Positions 1 through 9,547 are shown, counted from the first letter of the stretch. The stretch is 64,000 bases of DNA from Candidatus Nitrohelix vancouverensis (GCA_015698305.1 CP048620.1:1762557-1826556); one strand, 5' to 3'. The notes: generated by a model from the sequence alone, not told the origin. Numbers and translations: made by a program.

Positions 1-2
1 AT

Positions 3-1016
3 CTCACTCCGCAGGTGCATGGCGAGAACGCAGAGCGTCCGCAACATCTGCACGCCGATGCGGAGTTTGTGCTGGGCGACATGCGCGACCGCGACGGCGT
101 TCAACGCGCCTTGCAGGATGTGGATGTGGTGATTCACGACGCGGCGGAAGTCGGCGTCGGTCAGTCGATGTATTCCATCGACCAGTACATCTCCAGCAAC
201 GTTGGCGGCACCGGCGTTTTGTGGGATGTGTTGGTCAACGAAACGACTCAGGTGGAAAAAGTCATTGTCGCCAGTTCCATGAGTCTGTATGGCGAAGGGC
301 GCTATCGTTGCGAGGAACATGGCGTGGTGGTTCCTGCGCCGAGAAGCGAAGCGCAGATGAAGGCGGGCCATTGGGAATTGCAATGCCCAACCTGCGAGGC
401 TCCGGCCCTGCCGGTTCCGACGGATGAAGACAAGGCGCTGGACAGCTCTTCGGTCTACGCGCAAAGCAAACGCGATCAGGAAGTGTATTCATTGTTGATC
501 GGTCGCGCGCATAAAATCCCGACGGTGGCTTGTCGCTATTTCAACTGCTACGGCCCCAGGCAGAGTTTGAACAACCCCTATACCGGCGCGGCCGCGATCT
601 TTTGCTCTGCGATACAAAACGGCAAGGCTCCCTTGATCTATGAAGACGGTCATCAAGTGCGCGATATGATCCATGTGCGCGATCTGGTGCAGGGCAAGAT
701 CACCCTCATGAAACACGCCGAAGACGGCATCTTCAATATCGGCACTGGTGTGCCCACCTCCATCCTGAAACTGGCGGAAACCTTGATCGATTTGTTCGGT
801 CAGGATTTTGCCCCGAACGTGATCGGAAAATTCAGAAACGGCGACATCCGGCATTGCTACGGCGACATTTCACGCATCAGCGCGCTGGGTTTCCAACCGA
901 AGATCAGCTTGCGCGAAGGCTTGGAAGAACTGGCGGACTGGGTTCGCGGTCAAGAGTCGGTGTCGCAGATCGAACAGGCGCATCAGGCTCTGCTGGAAAA
1001 AGGGCTTGTGGTCTGA
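3..1016 (+). CDS. NAD-dependent sugar-nucleotide epimerase/dehydratase (5' partial)
   Basis: The reading frame is already open at the window edge, so the N-terminal GxxGxxG nucleotide-binding loop lies outside. What remains is an extended short-chain dehydrogenase/reductase fold: the YxxxK catalytic pair is visible as YAQSK, followed by the NYYGPRQ-like family segment (NCYGPRQSLNNP). Between the beta-strand SSMSLYGEG and YAQSK there is an insertion with CEEHG and CPTC, a possible zinc knuckle; such insertions are typical of the dTDP-L-rhamnose 4-epimerase-like branch. It probably interconverts nucleotide sugars for surface polysaccharide. The next gene, a polytopic membrane protein, starts 55 bp downstream on the same strand, so the two may be co-transcribed. 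The family is clear; the exact substrate is not. Confidence 0.85.
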   Translation, partial: LTPQVHGENAERPQHLHADAEFVLGDMRDRDGVQRALQDVDVVIHDAAEVGVGQSMYSIDQYISSNVGGTGVLWDVLVNETTQVEKVIVASSMSLYGEGRYRCEEHGVVVPAPRSEAQMKAGHWELQCPTCEAPALPVPTDEDKALDSSSVYAQSKRDQEVYSLLIGRAHKIPTVACRYFNCYGPRQSLNNPYTGAAAIFCSAIQNGKAPLIYEDGHQVRDMIHVRDLVQGKITLMKHAEDGIFNIGTGVPTSILKLAETLIDLFGQDFAPNVIGKFRNGDIRHCYGDISRISALGFQPKISLREGLEELADWVRGQESVSQIEQAHQALLEKGLVV

Positions 1017-1071
1017 CGGTTCTGATGGATAACGGACGGAGACCCGTCTCATTGCATAAGGAGATAACGCC

Positions 1072-3252
1072 ATGTCTGTGAAACGATTGGCGGCTTACCT
1101 CCTTGTGTACCTCTCGTTTTTTCTTTTGCTGACGCCTCTGGGCGCCTTCAACGACTGGATTCCCCCGGCCCAGCAGAGCGGGTATTATTCCGCGACTCAA
1201 ATCGACGCGGGCGACGATTCCGGTTATTACGCTTGGTTGCGCTCGGCGTTTTTCGACGGCGATCTGGATTTTGCCAACGAACTGAATTACGCTCACGCCG
1301 GTCGCTTCATGGACACGGGTTATGTGTTCAATAACTGGCAGATGGGCCAGGCGCTATTTTTTCTTCCTTTTTTCCTGCTCGGTCACGGCGTCGCCTTCCT
1401 GTATCAATGGATGGGCTATCCCGTCGCGCTCGACGGCTATTCCGCGCCCTATTATCTGGCGACGGCGATCGCCTCCGGTTCCTGCCTGTTCGCGGGTTTG
1501 ATAACGCTTCACCGTTTGTTGATTGAATTTTGCTCCGAGCGCGCCGCCTTCATTGCGGGCGCGTCCCTCTGGCTGGCCTCGCCGCTGATTTATTTTTCTT
1601 TCATTCGACAGCGCATGGCGCACAGCGTCGAATTTTTTCTTTCGGTCCTACTCCTACTGTTATGGGTCCTGTATAGAAAATCAGATCGATGGGAAGCGCG
1701 CGCTTTACTTGGCTATGTTCTCGGCTTGTTGTGCCTGACGCGCCTGATCAATATCGGATTTTTCGCGCTGTTTTTTGTCGACCAGATCATTCTGTACTTG
1801 GAAAATGTTTCGATGTCTGCCGCTGAGAAACGCAAACGATTTGCCCTGCAATCCGGAGCGCTTCTTGCCGGGTTTTTCATCGCTCTTCTACCGCAATTGA
1901 TCGCCTGGAACCAGATGAACGGCGCGCCGATTCCCACTCGCACAGCCCTCTATGCGGGAAAGGGTTTGAGTCAGTTTTCATTGCAGATGCTTGACGATAA
2001 ATTTTATGGACTGTTTTTTAGTCCGCAATGGGGGCTGATTTTTTCCATGCCCCTGGCGATTTTTGGGTTTTGCGGCCTGTTTTTGAAATCGGATTCGCTG
2101 AAACCACTGCGCGCCAGTTTGCTCGCCTACCTTTCAGCTTTGTTATTTATTATCGTAGCCTACCCGGAAGATTCCGCCTCTTATGGGCATCGCCATCTGA
2201 TTTCAGCCCTTCCGGTTTTTGCTATTGGTTTGGGAGTGGCGTTGGATCGATGCTTTAAAAAATTGCGTCTGGCGATACCCGTCGCTTTGATTGTTTTTGG
2301 CGCCGTCGCCCTGCAATACCTGATGGTCGTGCAGTACAAGGTGACGCTTCCCTACAATCACCCGCAATTCAGCTGGCAGGCGATAGCCGATTCGGCTTCT
2401 CTGATTCTTGAGAGATCCGAACTTTTGTTTCGTTCGACGAACTGGTTGACGCTGATGGCGATGAACCCGGCATGGGATGCGCGGGATATTTTGTACCTGC
2501 TTCTTTTTCCGCTCGGACAGATCGTGGCGGCGCTTGCGATTGCGATCCTGGCCCTGCGCGTATTCAAAGGCCTCGATTCAGAATTTCCTAGGCGCGAGGT
2601 AATGGTTTCAGCGGCGGCGTTCAGTCTCGCGCTATCGTTGACGGTCGGACTGCTGGCGCCGACTTTTTCAGAGGAACGTTTGAAAGAACGAAACGCTTAT
2701 CGCGATACGATGGGTCAGGCGGAGTCCCTGTTCAATCAGGCCCTCTACGCCAAGTCCGAGAAGGAGTATGAGAAGGCGGTCGCGCTGGAGCCGGAGATAT
2801 TGAATCCGCGTTTTGGACAGGCCTTGTCCCTGCAGGCGCAGAATCGATTGCAGGAGTCCATCGCCCTGTACGAAACGGCGCTGGCGCAATTCCCCTCGCA
2901 CGCCCTGTCCTGGCTGAATCTGGGACTGTCCCATGCGGCGATGGGAAATATGGAGCAAGCCGAACAATCGATTCGCCGCAGTTTGCGAGAAAGTCCTCGA
3001 CTATCAAGGGGCTACGACTTGTTGGGGCAGATTTATTTTCAGTCGGGACAGCTTGATAAATCGCAGAAAATGTACGAATATCAGCTGGGTCTGGAACCAC
3101 AAAATGCGTCCGTGCATGCGAGACTGGCAATGGTGTATACTATGCGCAATCAGCTGGAAGCAGGGCGAGCGCATCTGGATCGGGCGGTTCAATTGAAGGC
3201 GCCAGAATCGTTGACGCGTCCCATTCAGGAACTTCTGAAGCGGGGCCCTTAA
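1072..3252 (+). CDS. Polytopic membrane protein with C-terminal TPR repeats (GT-C-like)
   Basis: The 726-aa product starts at an ATG preceded by AAGGAG. Residues 1 to about 520 alternate hydrophobic helices and loops (roughly 11-12 membrane segments). The first extracytoplasmic loop carries an acidic stretch (DAGDD, FFDGDLDF), as in GT-C membrane glycosyltransferases that use lipid-linked sugars. From about residue 545 to the end there are tandem TPR units (for example NQALYAKSEKEYEKAVALEP and SWLNLGLSHAAMGNMEQAEQ). Following an epimerase gene, it may transfer sugars to protein or glycan at the membrane. No catalytic motif can be proved by eye, so glycosyltransferase is an inference from topology and context. 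Confidence 0.6.
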   Translation: MSVKRLAAYLLVYLSFFLLLTPLGAFNDWIPPAQQSGYYSATQIDAGDDSGYYAWLRSAFFDGDLDFANELNYAHAGRFMDTGYVFNNWQMGQALFFLPFFLLGHGVAFLYQWMGYPVALDGYSAPYYLATAIASGSCLFAGLITLHRLLIEFCSERAAFIAGASLWLASPLIYFSFIRQRMAHSVEFFLSVLLLLLWVLYRKSDRWEARALLGYVLGLLCLTRLINIGFFALFFVDQIILYLENVSMSAAEKRKRFALQSGALLAGFFIALLPQLIAWNQMNGAPIPTRTALYAGKGLSQFSLQMLDDKFYGLFFSPQWGLIFSMPLAIFGFCGLFLKSDSLKPLRASLLAYLSALLFIIVAYPEDSASYGHRHLISALPVFAIGLGVALDRCFKKLRLAIPVALIVFGAVALQYLMVVQYKVTLPYNHPQFSWQAIADSASLILERSELLFRSTNWLTLMAMNPAWDARDILYLLLFPLGQIVAALAIAILALRVFKGLDSEFPRREVMVSAAAFSLALSLTVGLLAPTFSEERLKERNAYRDTMGQAESLFNQALYAKSEKEYEKAVALEPEILNPRFGQALSLQAQNRLQESIALYETALAQFPSHALSWLNLGLSHAAMGNMEQAEQSIRRSLRESPRLSRGYDLLGQIYFQSGQLDKSQKMYEYQLGLEPQNASVHARLAMVYTMRNQLEAGRAHLDRAVQLKAPESLTRPIQELLKRGP

Positions 3253-3279
3253 TTTATATTCAAATGGACAGCGCGACCG

Positions 3280-3444
3280 ATGATCGACGAAATTGATTAC
3301 TTCCCACGAAGGGATGGAAAAAATAAGAAGAAAGCCCCCGACAATGAATGGGGCGAATTGAAAAAACAAAAAACCGCAAGGCAGGTTGAAAAAAACGCCA
3401 GGGATAAAGCCCCGGCAGACTCCAAAGCGTCTGGTGATAAATAG
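3280..3444 (+). CDS. Possible 54-aa charged small protein
   Basis: An ATG-initiated 54-codon frame fills much of the 304-bp space between the TPR membrane protein and the SUMF1-domain gene. The product is very hydrophilic, begins MIDEIDYFPRRDGKNKKK and is rich in Lys, Asp, Glu and Ala. There is no clear Shine-Dalgarno sequence. The frame could be translated by coupling to the upstream gene or could be chance. I do not recognise a family. Confidence 0.25.
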   Translation: MIDEIDYFPRRDGKNKKKAPDNEWGELKKQKTARQVEKNARDKAPADSKASGDK

Positions 3445-3556
3445 ACGGACGGAAGAAAACCGATTTGAAGTGATTGGGAGCGAATTTCCCGTCGATTATT
3501 ATTTTATTATTAACTCAGTTATTGATAATAACAACCATCAAAAAAGGAGACTGACC

Positions 3557-4846
3557 GTGACGGTTGTCCTCAAAAATATACGACTCCTGTTCTGCGTTTG
3601 TCTGTTGGCGTCGCTAATCGTTCCTTCATCCGCGTTTGCCACTATCGCGAAAGTTCTCGCCGAGGCGGACCTGGATTACGCTCAGGGAAGAAACGCCCAG
3701 GCGGAAGAAAAGTATTCCGCTATTCTGGAAAAAGACCCCGACAATTATCGCGTCATCCGCGCGCTCGCCGAGGTGAAAATCAATCTTGGAAAGTATGAGG
3801 ATGCGGAGAGTTTGCTGTCCCGGGTTCTGAAAATGGAAGTTTCGATGGGACGCAATGTTCTGGTCTATCTTGAAGATGATTCGGAGCCGCTCAAGGCGGA
3901 ACTGGTCGATGAGACGGTGATCCTGAAGGAAGACACCAAGAACAATATGCGCAATTATCTCGAACCCGCCAGCGACGAGCCGGTGCCTCACTATCGTCTT
4001 TTCTTCTTCGATTCCGGAAAGATGGAACTGGTCCCCAAGACGCGGGCTTACGTGAAATATGTCGGCGTGCCGCGTTCCACTTTGGTGATGGTTCAGGAGC
4101 GTCACGCGGAAGTGATGAACAAGCTGATCGATTCAAAAGGCTCCAAAGGTCCCGGCGAAATGATCTCGCTTCCAGGCGGCTGTTACATGATGGGCAACGA
4201 TAAGGGAACGCCGATCGAACAACCGGCTCATGAAGTCTGCTTGTCTCCCTTCAAAATGGATAAATATGAAGTGACGCAACGCGATTTTCAAGCGGTGATG
4301 ACGCACAATCCAGCGCGTTTCAAGGGCGCCGATCTGCCGGTGGAGAGCGTCACTTTCGACGAGGCGCATGATTACTGTAAAAAGCAGGGCAAACGTCTCC
4401 CCACCGAAGCGGAATGGGAATCTGCGGCGCGCGCCGGAACCACAAGCCTGTATTACTGGGGCGATGAATTCGATCCGAGTATGGGAAATTTTTGCGACAA
4501 GGATTGTGATTTAAACGATCATTCGGATGTGTCCGACGGTTTCCAGCACACGGCGCCGGTGGGTTCCTACAAACCGAATCCTGCAGGTTTGTACGACATG
4601 GCGGGCAACGTCAGCGAATGGGTTTCGGACTGGATGGAAAATAATTACTATGTGAAAAGTCCGAAAGACAATCCAAAAGGGCCGGAGCGAATGGATGAAA
4701 AAATCATGCGCGGCGGCACCAACACGAAAGTGTTTCGCGGCGGTTCCTGGGACACCAATCCCTACAACATGCAGTCGGCGGCGCGAAAAAGCATGTGGAT
4801 CGATTACCGGGTGGAAAGTCTGGGTTTTCGTTGCGCTTCCAATTGA
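3557..4846 (+). CDS. Secreted TPR/SUMF1 (formylglycine-generating-enzyme-like) domain protein
   Basis: I place the start at GTG 3557, seven bases after GGAG, because this gives an ordinary Sec signal peptide (LLFCVCLLASLIVPSSAFA). Upstream in-frame codons are charged and unlike a leader. The mature protein has a TPR-like pair (about residues 30-85), a linker, and from about residue 200 an FGE-sulfatase/SUMF1 domain. The hallmarks are LPGGCYMMG, the KYEVTQRDF segment, RLPTEAEWESAARAG, GLYDMAGNVSEWVSDW and FRGGSWDTNP, ending in LGFRCA. Most bacterial members of this family are not true formylglycine enzymes but carbohydrate- or protein-binding or modifying domains. The function here is unknown; location is probably periplasmic. 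Length is normal for a TPR-SUMF1 fusion. Confidence 0.8.
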   Translation: MTVVLKNIRLLFCVCLLASLIVPSSAFATIAKVLAEADLDYAQGRNAQAEEKYSAILEKDPDNYRVIRALAEVKINLGKYEDAESLLSRVLKMEVSMGRNVLVYLEDDSEPLKAELVDETVILKEDTKNNMRNYLEPASDEPVPHYRLFFFDSGKMELVPKTRAYVKYVGVPRSTLVMVQERHAEVMNKLIDSKGSKGPGEMISLPGGCYMMGNDKGTPIEQPAHEVCLSPFKMDKYEVTQRDFQAVMTHNPARFKGADLPVESVTFDEAHDYCKKQGKRLPTEAEWESAARAGTTSLYYWGDEFDPSMGNFCDKDCDLNDHSDVSDGFQHTAPVGSYKPNPAGLYDMAGNVSEWVSDWMENNYYVKSPKDNPKGPERMDEKIMRGGTNTKVFRGGSWDTNPYNMQSAARKSMWIDYRVESLGFRCASN

Positions 4847-4873
4847 TTTCGGTTGCCGGACATGGGGAGGGCT

Positions 4874-6412
4874 TCAAGCCCTCTCCGTGTCTCGCAACTC
4901 AGATTTAACAATTTTCCCGGCGGCGTTTTTAGGCAGGGCTTCATAGAATTCGATTTGGTCGGGAACCATATAGGCGGCCAGATTTTTGCGGCAGAATTCT
5001 TTCAGTTCCTGAACCGTCGCCGAACATTCCGGTTTCAATGAAAGACATAATTTGACGCGCTCTCCCACGCGCTCATCTGCAACGCCGACAGCCGCGGCTT
5101 CCCGCACGGCGGGATGGTTGAGGACAGCGTTCTCAATCGCCAGCGGCGATACATTCTCTCCTGCTCGAATGATTAAATCCTTGATGCGTCCCGCTGAAAT
5201 ATACAAGCGTCCCTGATCGTCGAGATGACCGAGGTCTCCGGTCTTCAACCAGCCGTCGGGTGAAATGGCGGCCTGCGTTTCCTGAGGCAATTGCCAGTAA
5301 CCCTGCATGACCGTCTTGCCCTTGACGCAAATTTCTCCAATGTCGTTTGCGGGTAGCGAGTCGCCGTTTTCGCCAACGATCTTTGCCTCAACGTTGGGAA
5401 GGATCGGCCCGACTGAACCGGGCACGTTGCCTTCGGCAAATTTATTGACCGCGATGACGGGCGAGGTTTCGGTCAAGCCGTAACCCTCAACGACTGCGAC
5501 GCGAAGAGAATCCTCCACTTTTTTCAACAAGACCTGGGGCAGGGCGGCTCCGCCTGAAATGCAGTATCGCAGGGAAGAGACGTCGTAACCGCCGCGCTCG
5601 TACAATTCCACGAGAAAGGAGTAAATCGTCGGCGCCAGCGGCAGAATGGTGGCCCGATGCTCGGCGATTTGCGCGAGGATGGATTTGGGCGCAAACTGCC
5701 GGATGAGAATCAGCGTGCCTCCCGCCTTCAAGACCACCCAGGCCATCATATTTCCAAATGAATGGAAGAGGGGCAGGGCGACGATGACCCGGTCCTGTTT
5801 CGTGAAGGTCAGGTGCTGAAGCACGCCTTCCGCATTCGTTTCGAATTGATCTTCGTTGAGCATGACGCCCTTGGGGCGGGCGGTGGTGCCAGAGGTGTAC
5901 ATGATGACGTCGGGAACGCCGTCGCGGCGTTCGAGTCGGGGCGGCGGTTCTTGCAATCCCTTGCCAGAGTCAAGAAATGCGCTGTAGGTTTGAGAATTGG
6001 GAACTGCAATCTCTTCCGGGGGCGCGCCCGCCAGAATCTTATGCTCGAATAAATCCAGAAAGGGCTTGGTTTCGGCGCGAATGAACACGCCGTCCACGAG
6101 CAGGATGTTGATGCCTGAATCCTTGGCGATATAGAACAGCGTTTCAGGAGTCATCATGGCGTTGAGCGGTACCAGCGGCAGGCCAAGGGTCAGGGCCGCG
6201 ATATGTCCGACCAGAAATTCCGACTGGTTCACGCAGAGAATTCCCAGTTTGCTTTCAGCGTTGAGGTTCAGTTTTTTCAAGGCTTGGCAGAAATTCAGAA
6301 TATCCTGCCTGAACTCCTGATAGGTAATGCTTCGGTCGCCGTCGATCAAGGCGATGCGATCCGGGTCTTCTGTGGCGACGGCGTTGATATGTTGATACAG
6401 GAATTGGCTCAT
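4874..6412 (-). CDS. AMP-dependent acyl-CoA synthetase/ligase
   Basis: This 512-aa ANL-superfamily enzyme is complete. The P-loop-like motif is MYTSGTTARPKGVML (about residues 170-185), followed by the VVEGYGLTETSPV adenylate-binding segment, the GWLKTGDLG hinge region and the C-terminal catalytic lysine region (PKNAAGKIVKSELR). It should activate a fatty or related carboxylic acid to the acyl-CoA through an acyl-AMP. An AGGAAA motif lies just upstream of the ATG. The gene converges with the SUMF1 gene and has no obvious operon partner. Long- or medium-chain acyl substrate is likely from overall similarity, but specificity cannot be read from sequence. Confidence 0.9.
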   Translation of the reverse strand: MSQFLYQHINAVATEDPDRIALIDGDRSITYQEFRQDILNFCQALKKLNLNAESKLGILCVNQSEFLVGHIAALTLGLPLVPLNAMMTPETLFYIAKDSGINILLVDGVFIRAETKPFLDLFEHKILAGAPPEEIAVPNSQTYSAFLDSGKGLQEPPPRLERRDGVPDVIMYTSGTTARPKGVMLNEDQFETNAEGVLQHLTFTKQDRVIVALPLFHSFGNMMAWVVLKAGGTLILIRQFAPKSILAQIAEHRATILPLAPTIYSFLVELYERGGYDVSSLRYCISGGAALPQVLLKKVEDSLRVAVVEGYGLTETSPVIAVNKFAEGNVPGSVGPILPNVEAKIVGENGDSLPANDIGEICVKGKTVMQGYWQLPQETQAAISPDGWLKTGDLGHLDDQGRLYISAGRIKDLIIRAGENVSPLAIENAVLNHPAVREAAAVGVADERVGERVKLCLSLKPECSATVQELKEFCRKNLAAYMVPDQIEFYEALPKNAAGKIVKSELRDTERA

Positions 6413-6671
6413 GTGTTTCCTCGCTGACGTTCATTTTTTAGAAAATTATATATGAAAAAGGACGCGAAATACGACACTTTCCTTTTTTATTCGATGCGCT
6501 TACACTGAATACATCCCTAGTTGTGATGAAAATTGATGATGCGCGTTTTTCCAGCGCTTTTGGGAAATATTCAGAGAAAGCTCTAATGCTCTGAATGCTG
6601 AAAGCCGATAAAAAAGGGAATAACCTCTAAACAAGAGGGTTTAGAATCTTCAAATCATCGAGGTCCGGGTA

Positions 6672-7199
6672 ATGAACAAAACGGTATGGTTTCAGCGGAT
6701 TTTCATTTTTGCTCTTGTCATTGGAATTTTCGGCGGAACGGCGGTTTATGCTGAAGGCGTTAAGGATTCGCATGTCAGCGGGGTTGCGGCATTGGGCGGC
6801 ATTGCTCATCCTGCGGTTGCGGTTCCGCATATCAGCGGCGCGAGCACTCCGATAGCCGCCGCGCGTACAAACTCTGTTGTGATTGGAGATGTTGGACAAT
6901 CGACGAAGCCGGAGAAGACGAAAACAGCGGTTTCTGTTCAGCCAAAGGCGACGGAAAAGAGCAAGAACGCTCCTTCTCCAAAAGCCGCGGCCCCCAAGGT
7001 TAAAGTTCGTGAAGGTGTTCAAAGCGCGCGCAATTCATTTTCCAGCCGCAAAGCCTGTTGGGCGCAATGCGAGAGTCAGTACAAAACAAATGTGGCTGAG
7101 TCTTGCTCTGACTTGAACAGCGTTTTGCGTAAAAAATGCCGCGTCAATTTTTTTGAAGAACGTTTGATGTGCGTGCGCAATACCTGCAAGAATCCCTGA
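6672..7199 (+). CDS. Exported Ala/Pro/Lys-rich protein with Cys-rich C terminus, unknown
   Basis: The product is 175 aa. Residues 1-27 form a Sec signal peptide (IFIFALVIGIFGGTAVYA). The middle is low-complexity Ala/Val/Pro/Lys, suggesting a disordered periplasmic linker. The last 50 residues carry six cysteines (CWAQCESQY, ESCSDLN, KKCRVNF, LMCVRNTCKNP), likely disulfide-bonded. No family is recognised. It stands alone between two minus-strand genes, and a small CCTCT/AGAGG hairpin precedes it near 6627-6641. Secretion is well supported; the role is unknown. Confidence 0.65.
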   Translation: MNKTVWFQRIFIFALVIGIFGGTAVYAEGVKDSHVSGVAALGGIAHPAVAVPHISGASTPIAAARTNSVVIGDVGQSTKPEKTKTAVSVQPKATEKSKNAPSPKAAAPKVKVREGVQSARNSFSSRKACWAQCESQYKTNVAESCSDLNSVLRKKCRVNFFEERLMCVRNTCKNP

Positions 7200-7216
7200 A
7201 CAAGAGGCGTCGTCTT

Positions 7217-8107
7217 TTATCGGCCTGCGTTCCAGCGCGCATAAAAGCCGTTGGGCAATGCGGGGCCATTGGAGCAGGGGATGTACATCTCTCCCGATTC
7301 GCAAGGCGCTTTTCCCGGCGCCAGCAAATACTGCTCGATGAGATTTTTTAAGGTGATGCCGGAAAAGCCCGGCGTGTGAGTCGTCAGCAGAATCAGGGCC
7401 GGCTCGTCGGATAGGATATCGCGGCAGGCGGTCATCAATTCCGGCAGAGCATTTTCGATTTTCCACACCTCCCCTTTGGGGCCTCTTCCAAACGAGGGCG
7501 GGTCCATGATGATCCCGTCGTAGCTTCGCTCCCTTCGCTTCTCCCGATTTAAAAACTTAACCGCGTCATCCACGATCCAGCGCACCGGTTTGTCCTGCAT
7601 CCCGGAATGTTCGAAATTGGAACGCGCCCAGGACACGGAAGTTTTTGAGGCGTCCAGATGCGTGACCTGCGCGCCTTGCGCGGCGACCATCAAGGTGGAA
7701 GCTCCGGTGTAACCGAACAGATTCAGTAGGTTCAAAGATTCCGCTTTCGATTCGCTGACGCTCTGCGCGAGCCATTCCCATTGGAAGGCCTGTTCGGGAA
7801 ACAATCCAAAATGACCAAAGGGCGTGGGGTTCACCCAGAAGGTGTGGTCTTTGTAACGGACCGGCCATCCATCGGCGGGGAGTTTTGTCTTGAATTTCCA
7901 TTCCCCACTGGCGGCTTTTTTGCTTTGTTTGAGGTGCTGGAATGTTCCGGCGACGTCCTGCCACTGGCCCGGTTCAAGCGATTGCGGCCAGACGGCCTGG
8001 GGAGCGGGGCGGACAAAGCGAAACGGGCCGAAACGCTCAAGTTTTTTGAAGTCCCCGCAGTCGAGCAGTTCGTAGTCAAAAAATGCTTTAAAATCAATGT
8101 CTTTCAT
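7217..8107 (-). CDS. Class I SAM-dependent methyltransferase (RlmI/RlmK-like)
   Basis: The 296-aa protein has the Rossmann methyltransferase motif I as LNLFGYTGASTLMVAAQG, the acidic ribose-binding residue in THLDASK, and the catalytic motif MDPPSFGRGPKG. That NPPxF/DPPSF signature belongs to the RlmI/PF10672 branch that methylates 23S rRNA at cytosine or guanine C/N. The N-terminal 100 residues lack an obvious PUA domain, unlike full-length RlmI. It is divergently transcribed 18 bp from the RND membrane-fusion gene. A nucleic-acid methyltransferase is likely; the site is not determinable. Confidence 0.8.
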   Translation of the reverse strand: MKDIDFKAFFDYELLDCGDFKKLERFGPFRFVRPAPQAVWPQSLEPGQWQDVAGTFQHLKQSKKAASGEWKFKTKLPADGWPVRYKDHTFWVNPTPFGHFGLFPEQAFQWEWLAQSVSESKAESLNLLNLFGYTGASTLMVAAQGAQVTHLDASKTSVSWARSNFEHSGMQDKPVRWIVDDAVKFLNREKRRERSYDGIIMDPPSFGRGPKGEVWKIENALPELMTACRDILSDEPALILLTTHTPGFSGITLKNLIEQYLLAPGKAPCESGEMYIPCSNGPALPNGFYARWNAGR

Positions 8108-8125
8108 TGGTGGGGAAACTCATGA

Positions 8126-9547
8126 ATGTGTTTGAATATGCCGATGGGTTATAGCATAATGCTATCTATACAATCAGTTAAATTTGTCAAAAAGGATTAT
8201 AGCAAAATTCTCTGCTCCAGGTTTTCTTCAGCGGCAGGCTTTGCCCTGCTGACCCTGCTGTCTTTCACCACATCGTGTTCTCAAACTACGCCGGAAGAAA
8301 GTAGTCAGTCGAGCGAATCTTTTTCGCTTCCCGTTCAGATCGGTCGCGTTTCCTATCTCGATGTCGCGGATGAAGTGCGCGCTATCGGGAATTTCGAAGC
8401 GGTGCAGGTGACGATGATCTCTTCCGAAGTGGAAGGGCGCGTGACCCGTTTCCCTGTGGACGAGGGCGCTCCCGTGAAACGGGGCGATCTTCTGGTTCAG
8501 ATTGACACTCAGGAATACCAGCATCAGACCGCGCGCTTGCAGGCGGAACTGGTGAGCGCGGCGAAGGAGTTAGAGAAACTGGAAAAGGGTTTGCGTCCTG
8601 AAGAAATCCTGCAATTGGAGGCGTCGGTCAAGGTTGCGCAGAGCGCTTTGGACTTGGCCCGAAAGGATTATCAACGCGTACTCGAATTGTTTGAGAAAAA
8701 AGTAGAATCCCAGTCCGCTCTGGATCGGGAGACCGACCGCTTGCGTCAGGCCGAGGAAGCCCTGAGCGCGAGCGAGGCGATCCGCGACGCGGGCCTGAAA
8801 TCGCGCAAGGAAGATATTCAGGCGGCGCGTTTACGCGCCGAAGCGACGCGCAGAGAACTGGAAACAGCGCAATTGAATTTCAAACGCACTACGCTGACCG
8901 CGCCTTACGATGGCTTTGTCGGTCTGACTTACGCGGAGCGCGGCAGTTATGTGAACGTTGGCGACACCTTGATGGATTTGATTGGAACCGACCGCTTGAA
9001 AGCGGTGGTCGAGATTCCTCAGGCTTATCGTGACCGGCTGACGGAATTGAAGTCGGTTCGCTTTTACGCCAACGCCCTGGACTTTGAATTTGAGAAAAAC
9101 GTTCGCGCGCAGGACATTCGAATCGTTCCCGACTCAAGTATTTATTCAGGCGGCGTTCAACTGCATATCGATTTGCAGGATGCGCCGCCGGAATTGTTTC
9201 ATGGCCTGGCCATGGAGAGCTTGCTTCGTTTTGGCGGTCGCGTCGGCGTCTTGCATGTGCCGGAAGCGTCGCTGGTGAGCACGCAACAGGGCAATGTCGT
9301 TTATATCAAGAAAGAAGATCAGGCGCATATGGTGCCGGTGCTGGCAGGTAAGAAGCGCGATGGGATGGTAGAGGTGAAAGACCCGAGCGGGACCCTCAAT
9401 TCTGAAGCCGAGTTGATTTTAAAAGGCTCCGGCGCGGTATTTCCGGGAGCGCGGGTGCATCCGATCAAGCCCGTGGGCGGGCAGGAGCGGCCCATGCAGT
9501 CTGCGCAACAAACTACAAAGAAAAGTAAACCGGAAGAAGCGCAATGA
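8126..9547 (+). CDS. RND efflux periplasmic adaptor (membrane fusion protein)
   Basis: This 473-aa HlyD/AcrA-type adaptor carries a lipoprotein-like leader (ALLTLLSFTTSC), suggesting lipid anchoring to the inner membrane. A biotinyl-lipoyl half-motif (EVEGRVTRFPVDEGAPVKRG) lies near residue 110, then a long alpha-helical hairpin (about 125-250, Glu/Ala/Arg-rich), the second lipoyl half (TAPYDGFVGLTYAERGSYV) and a beta-barrel. The start is uncertain: ATG 8126 leaves almost no room for a promoter, while ATG 8159 is also in frame and lies just behind a 15-bp palindrome. Its stop overlaps the ATG of the pump gene (ATGA), so the two are translationally coupled. Confidence 0.9.
   Translation: MCLNMPMGYSIMLSIQSVKFVKKDYSKILCSRFSSAAGFALLTLLSFTTSCSQTTPEESSQSSESFSLPVQIGRVSYLDVADEVRAIGNFEAVQVTMISSEVEGRVTRFPVDEGAPVKRGDLLVQIDTQEYQHQTARLQAELVSAAKELEKLEKGLRPEEILQLEASVKVAQSALDLARKDYQRVLELFEKKVESQSALDRETDRLRQAEEALSASEAIRDAGLKSRKEDIQAARLRAEATRRELETAQLNFKRTTLTAPYDGFVGLTYAERGSYVNVGDTLMDLIGTDRLKAVVEIPQAYRDRLTELKSVRFYANALDFEFEKNVRAQDIRIVPDSSIYSGGVQLHIDLQDAPPELFHGLAMESLLRFGGRVGVLHVPEASLVSTQQGNVVYIKKEDQAHMVPVLAGKKRDGMVEVKDPSGTLNSEAELILKGSGAVFPGARVHPIKPVGGQERPMQSAQQTTKKSKPEEAQ
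8151..8165. promoter_or_regulatory. Perfect 15-bp palindrome at the start of the efflux operon
   Basis: ATAGCAT-A-ATGCTAT is a perfect inverted repeat with one central base. It lies in the short divergent gap region between the methyltransferase and efflux genes, overlapping the first codons if translation starts at 8126 and directly preceding ATG 8159. Its size fits an operator for a dimeric TetR-, MarR- or GntR-type repressor. No regulator gene is adjacent. Confidence 0.35.

Noticed and set aside
3386-3556. N-terminal extension of the SUMF1-domain protein
   Set aside because: The GTG at 3557 has a proper Shine-Dalgarno sequence and opens a signal peptide; the extension would bury it.
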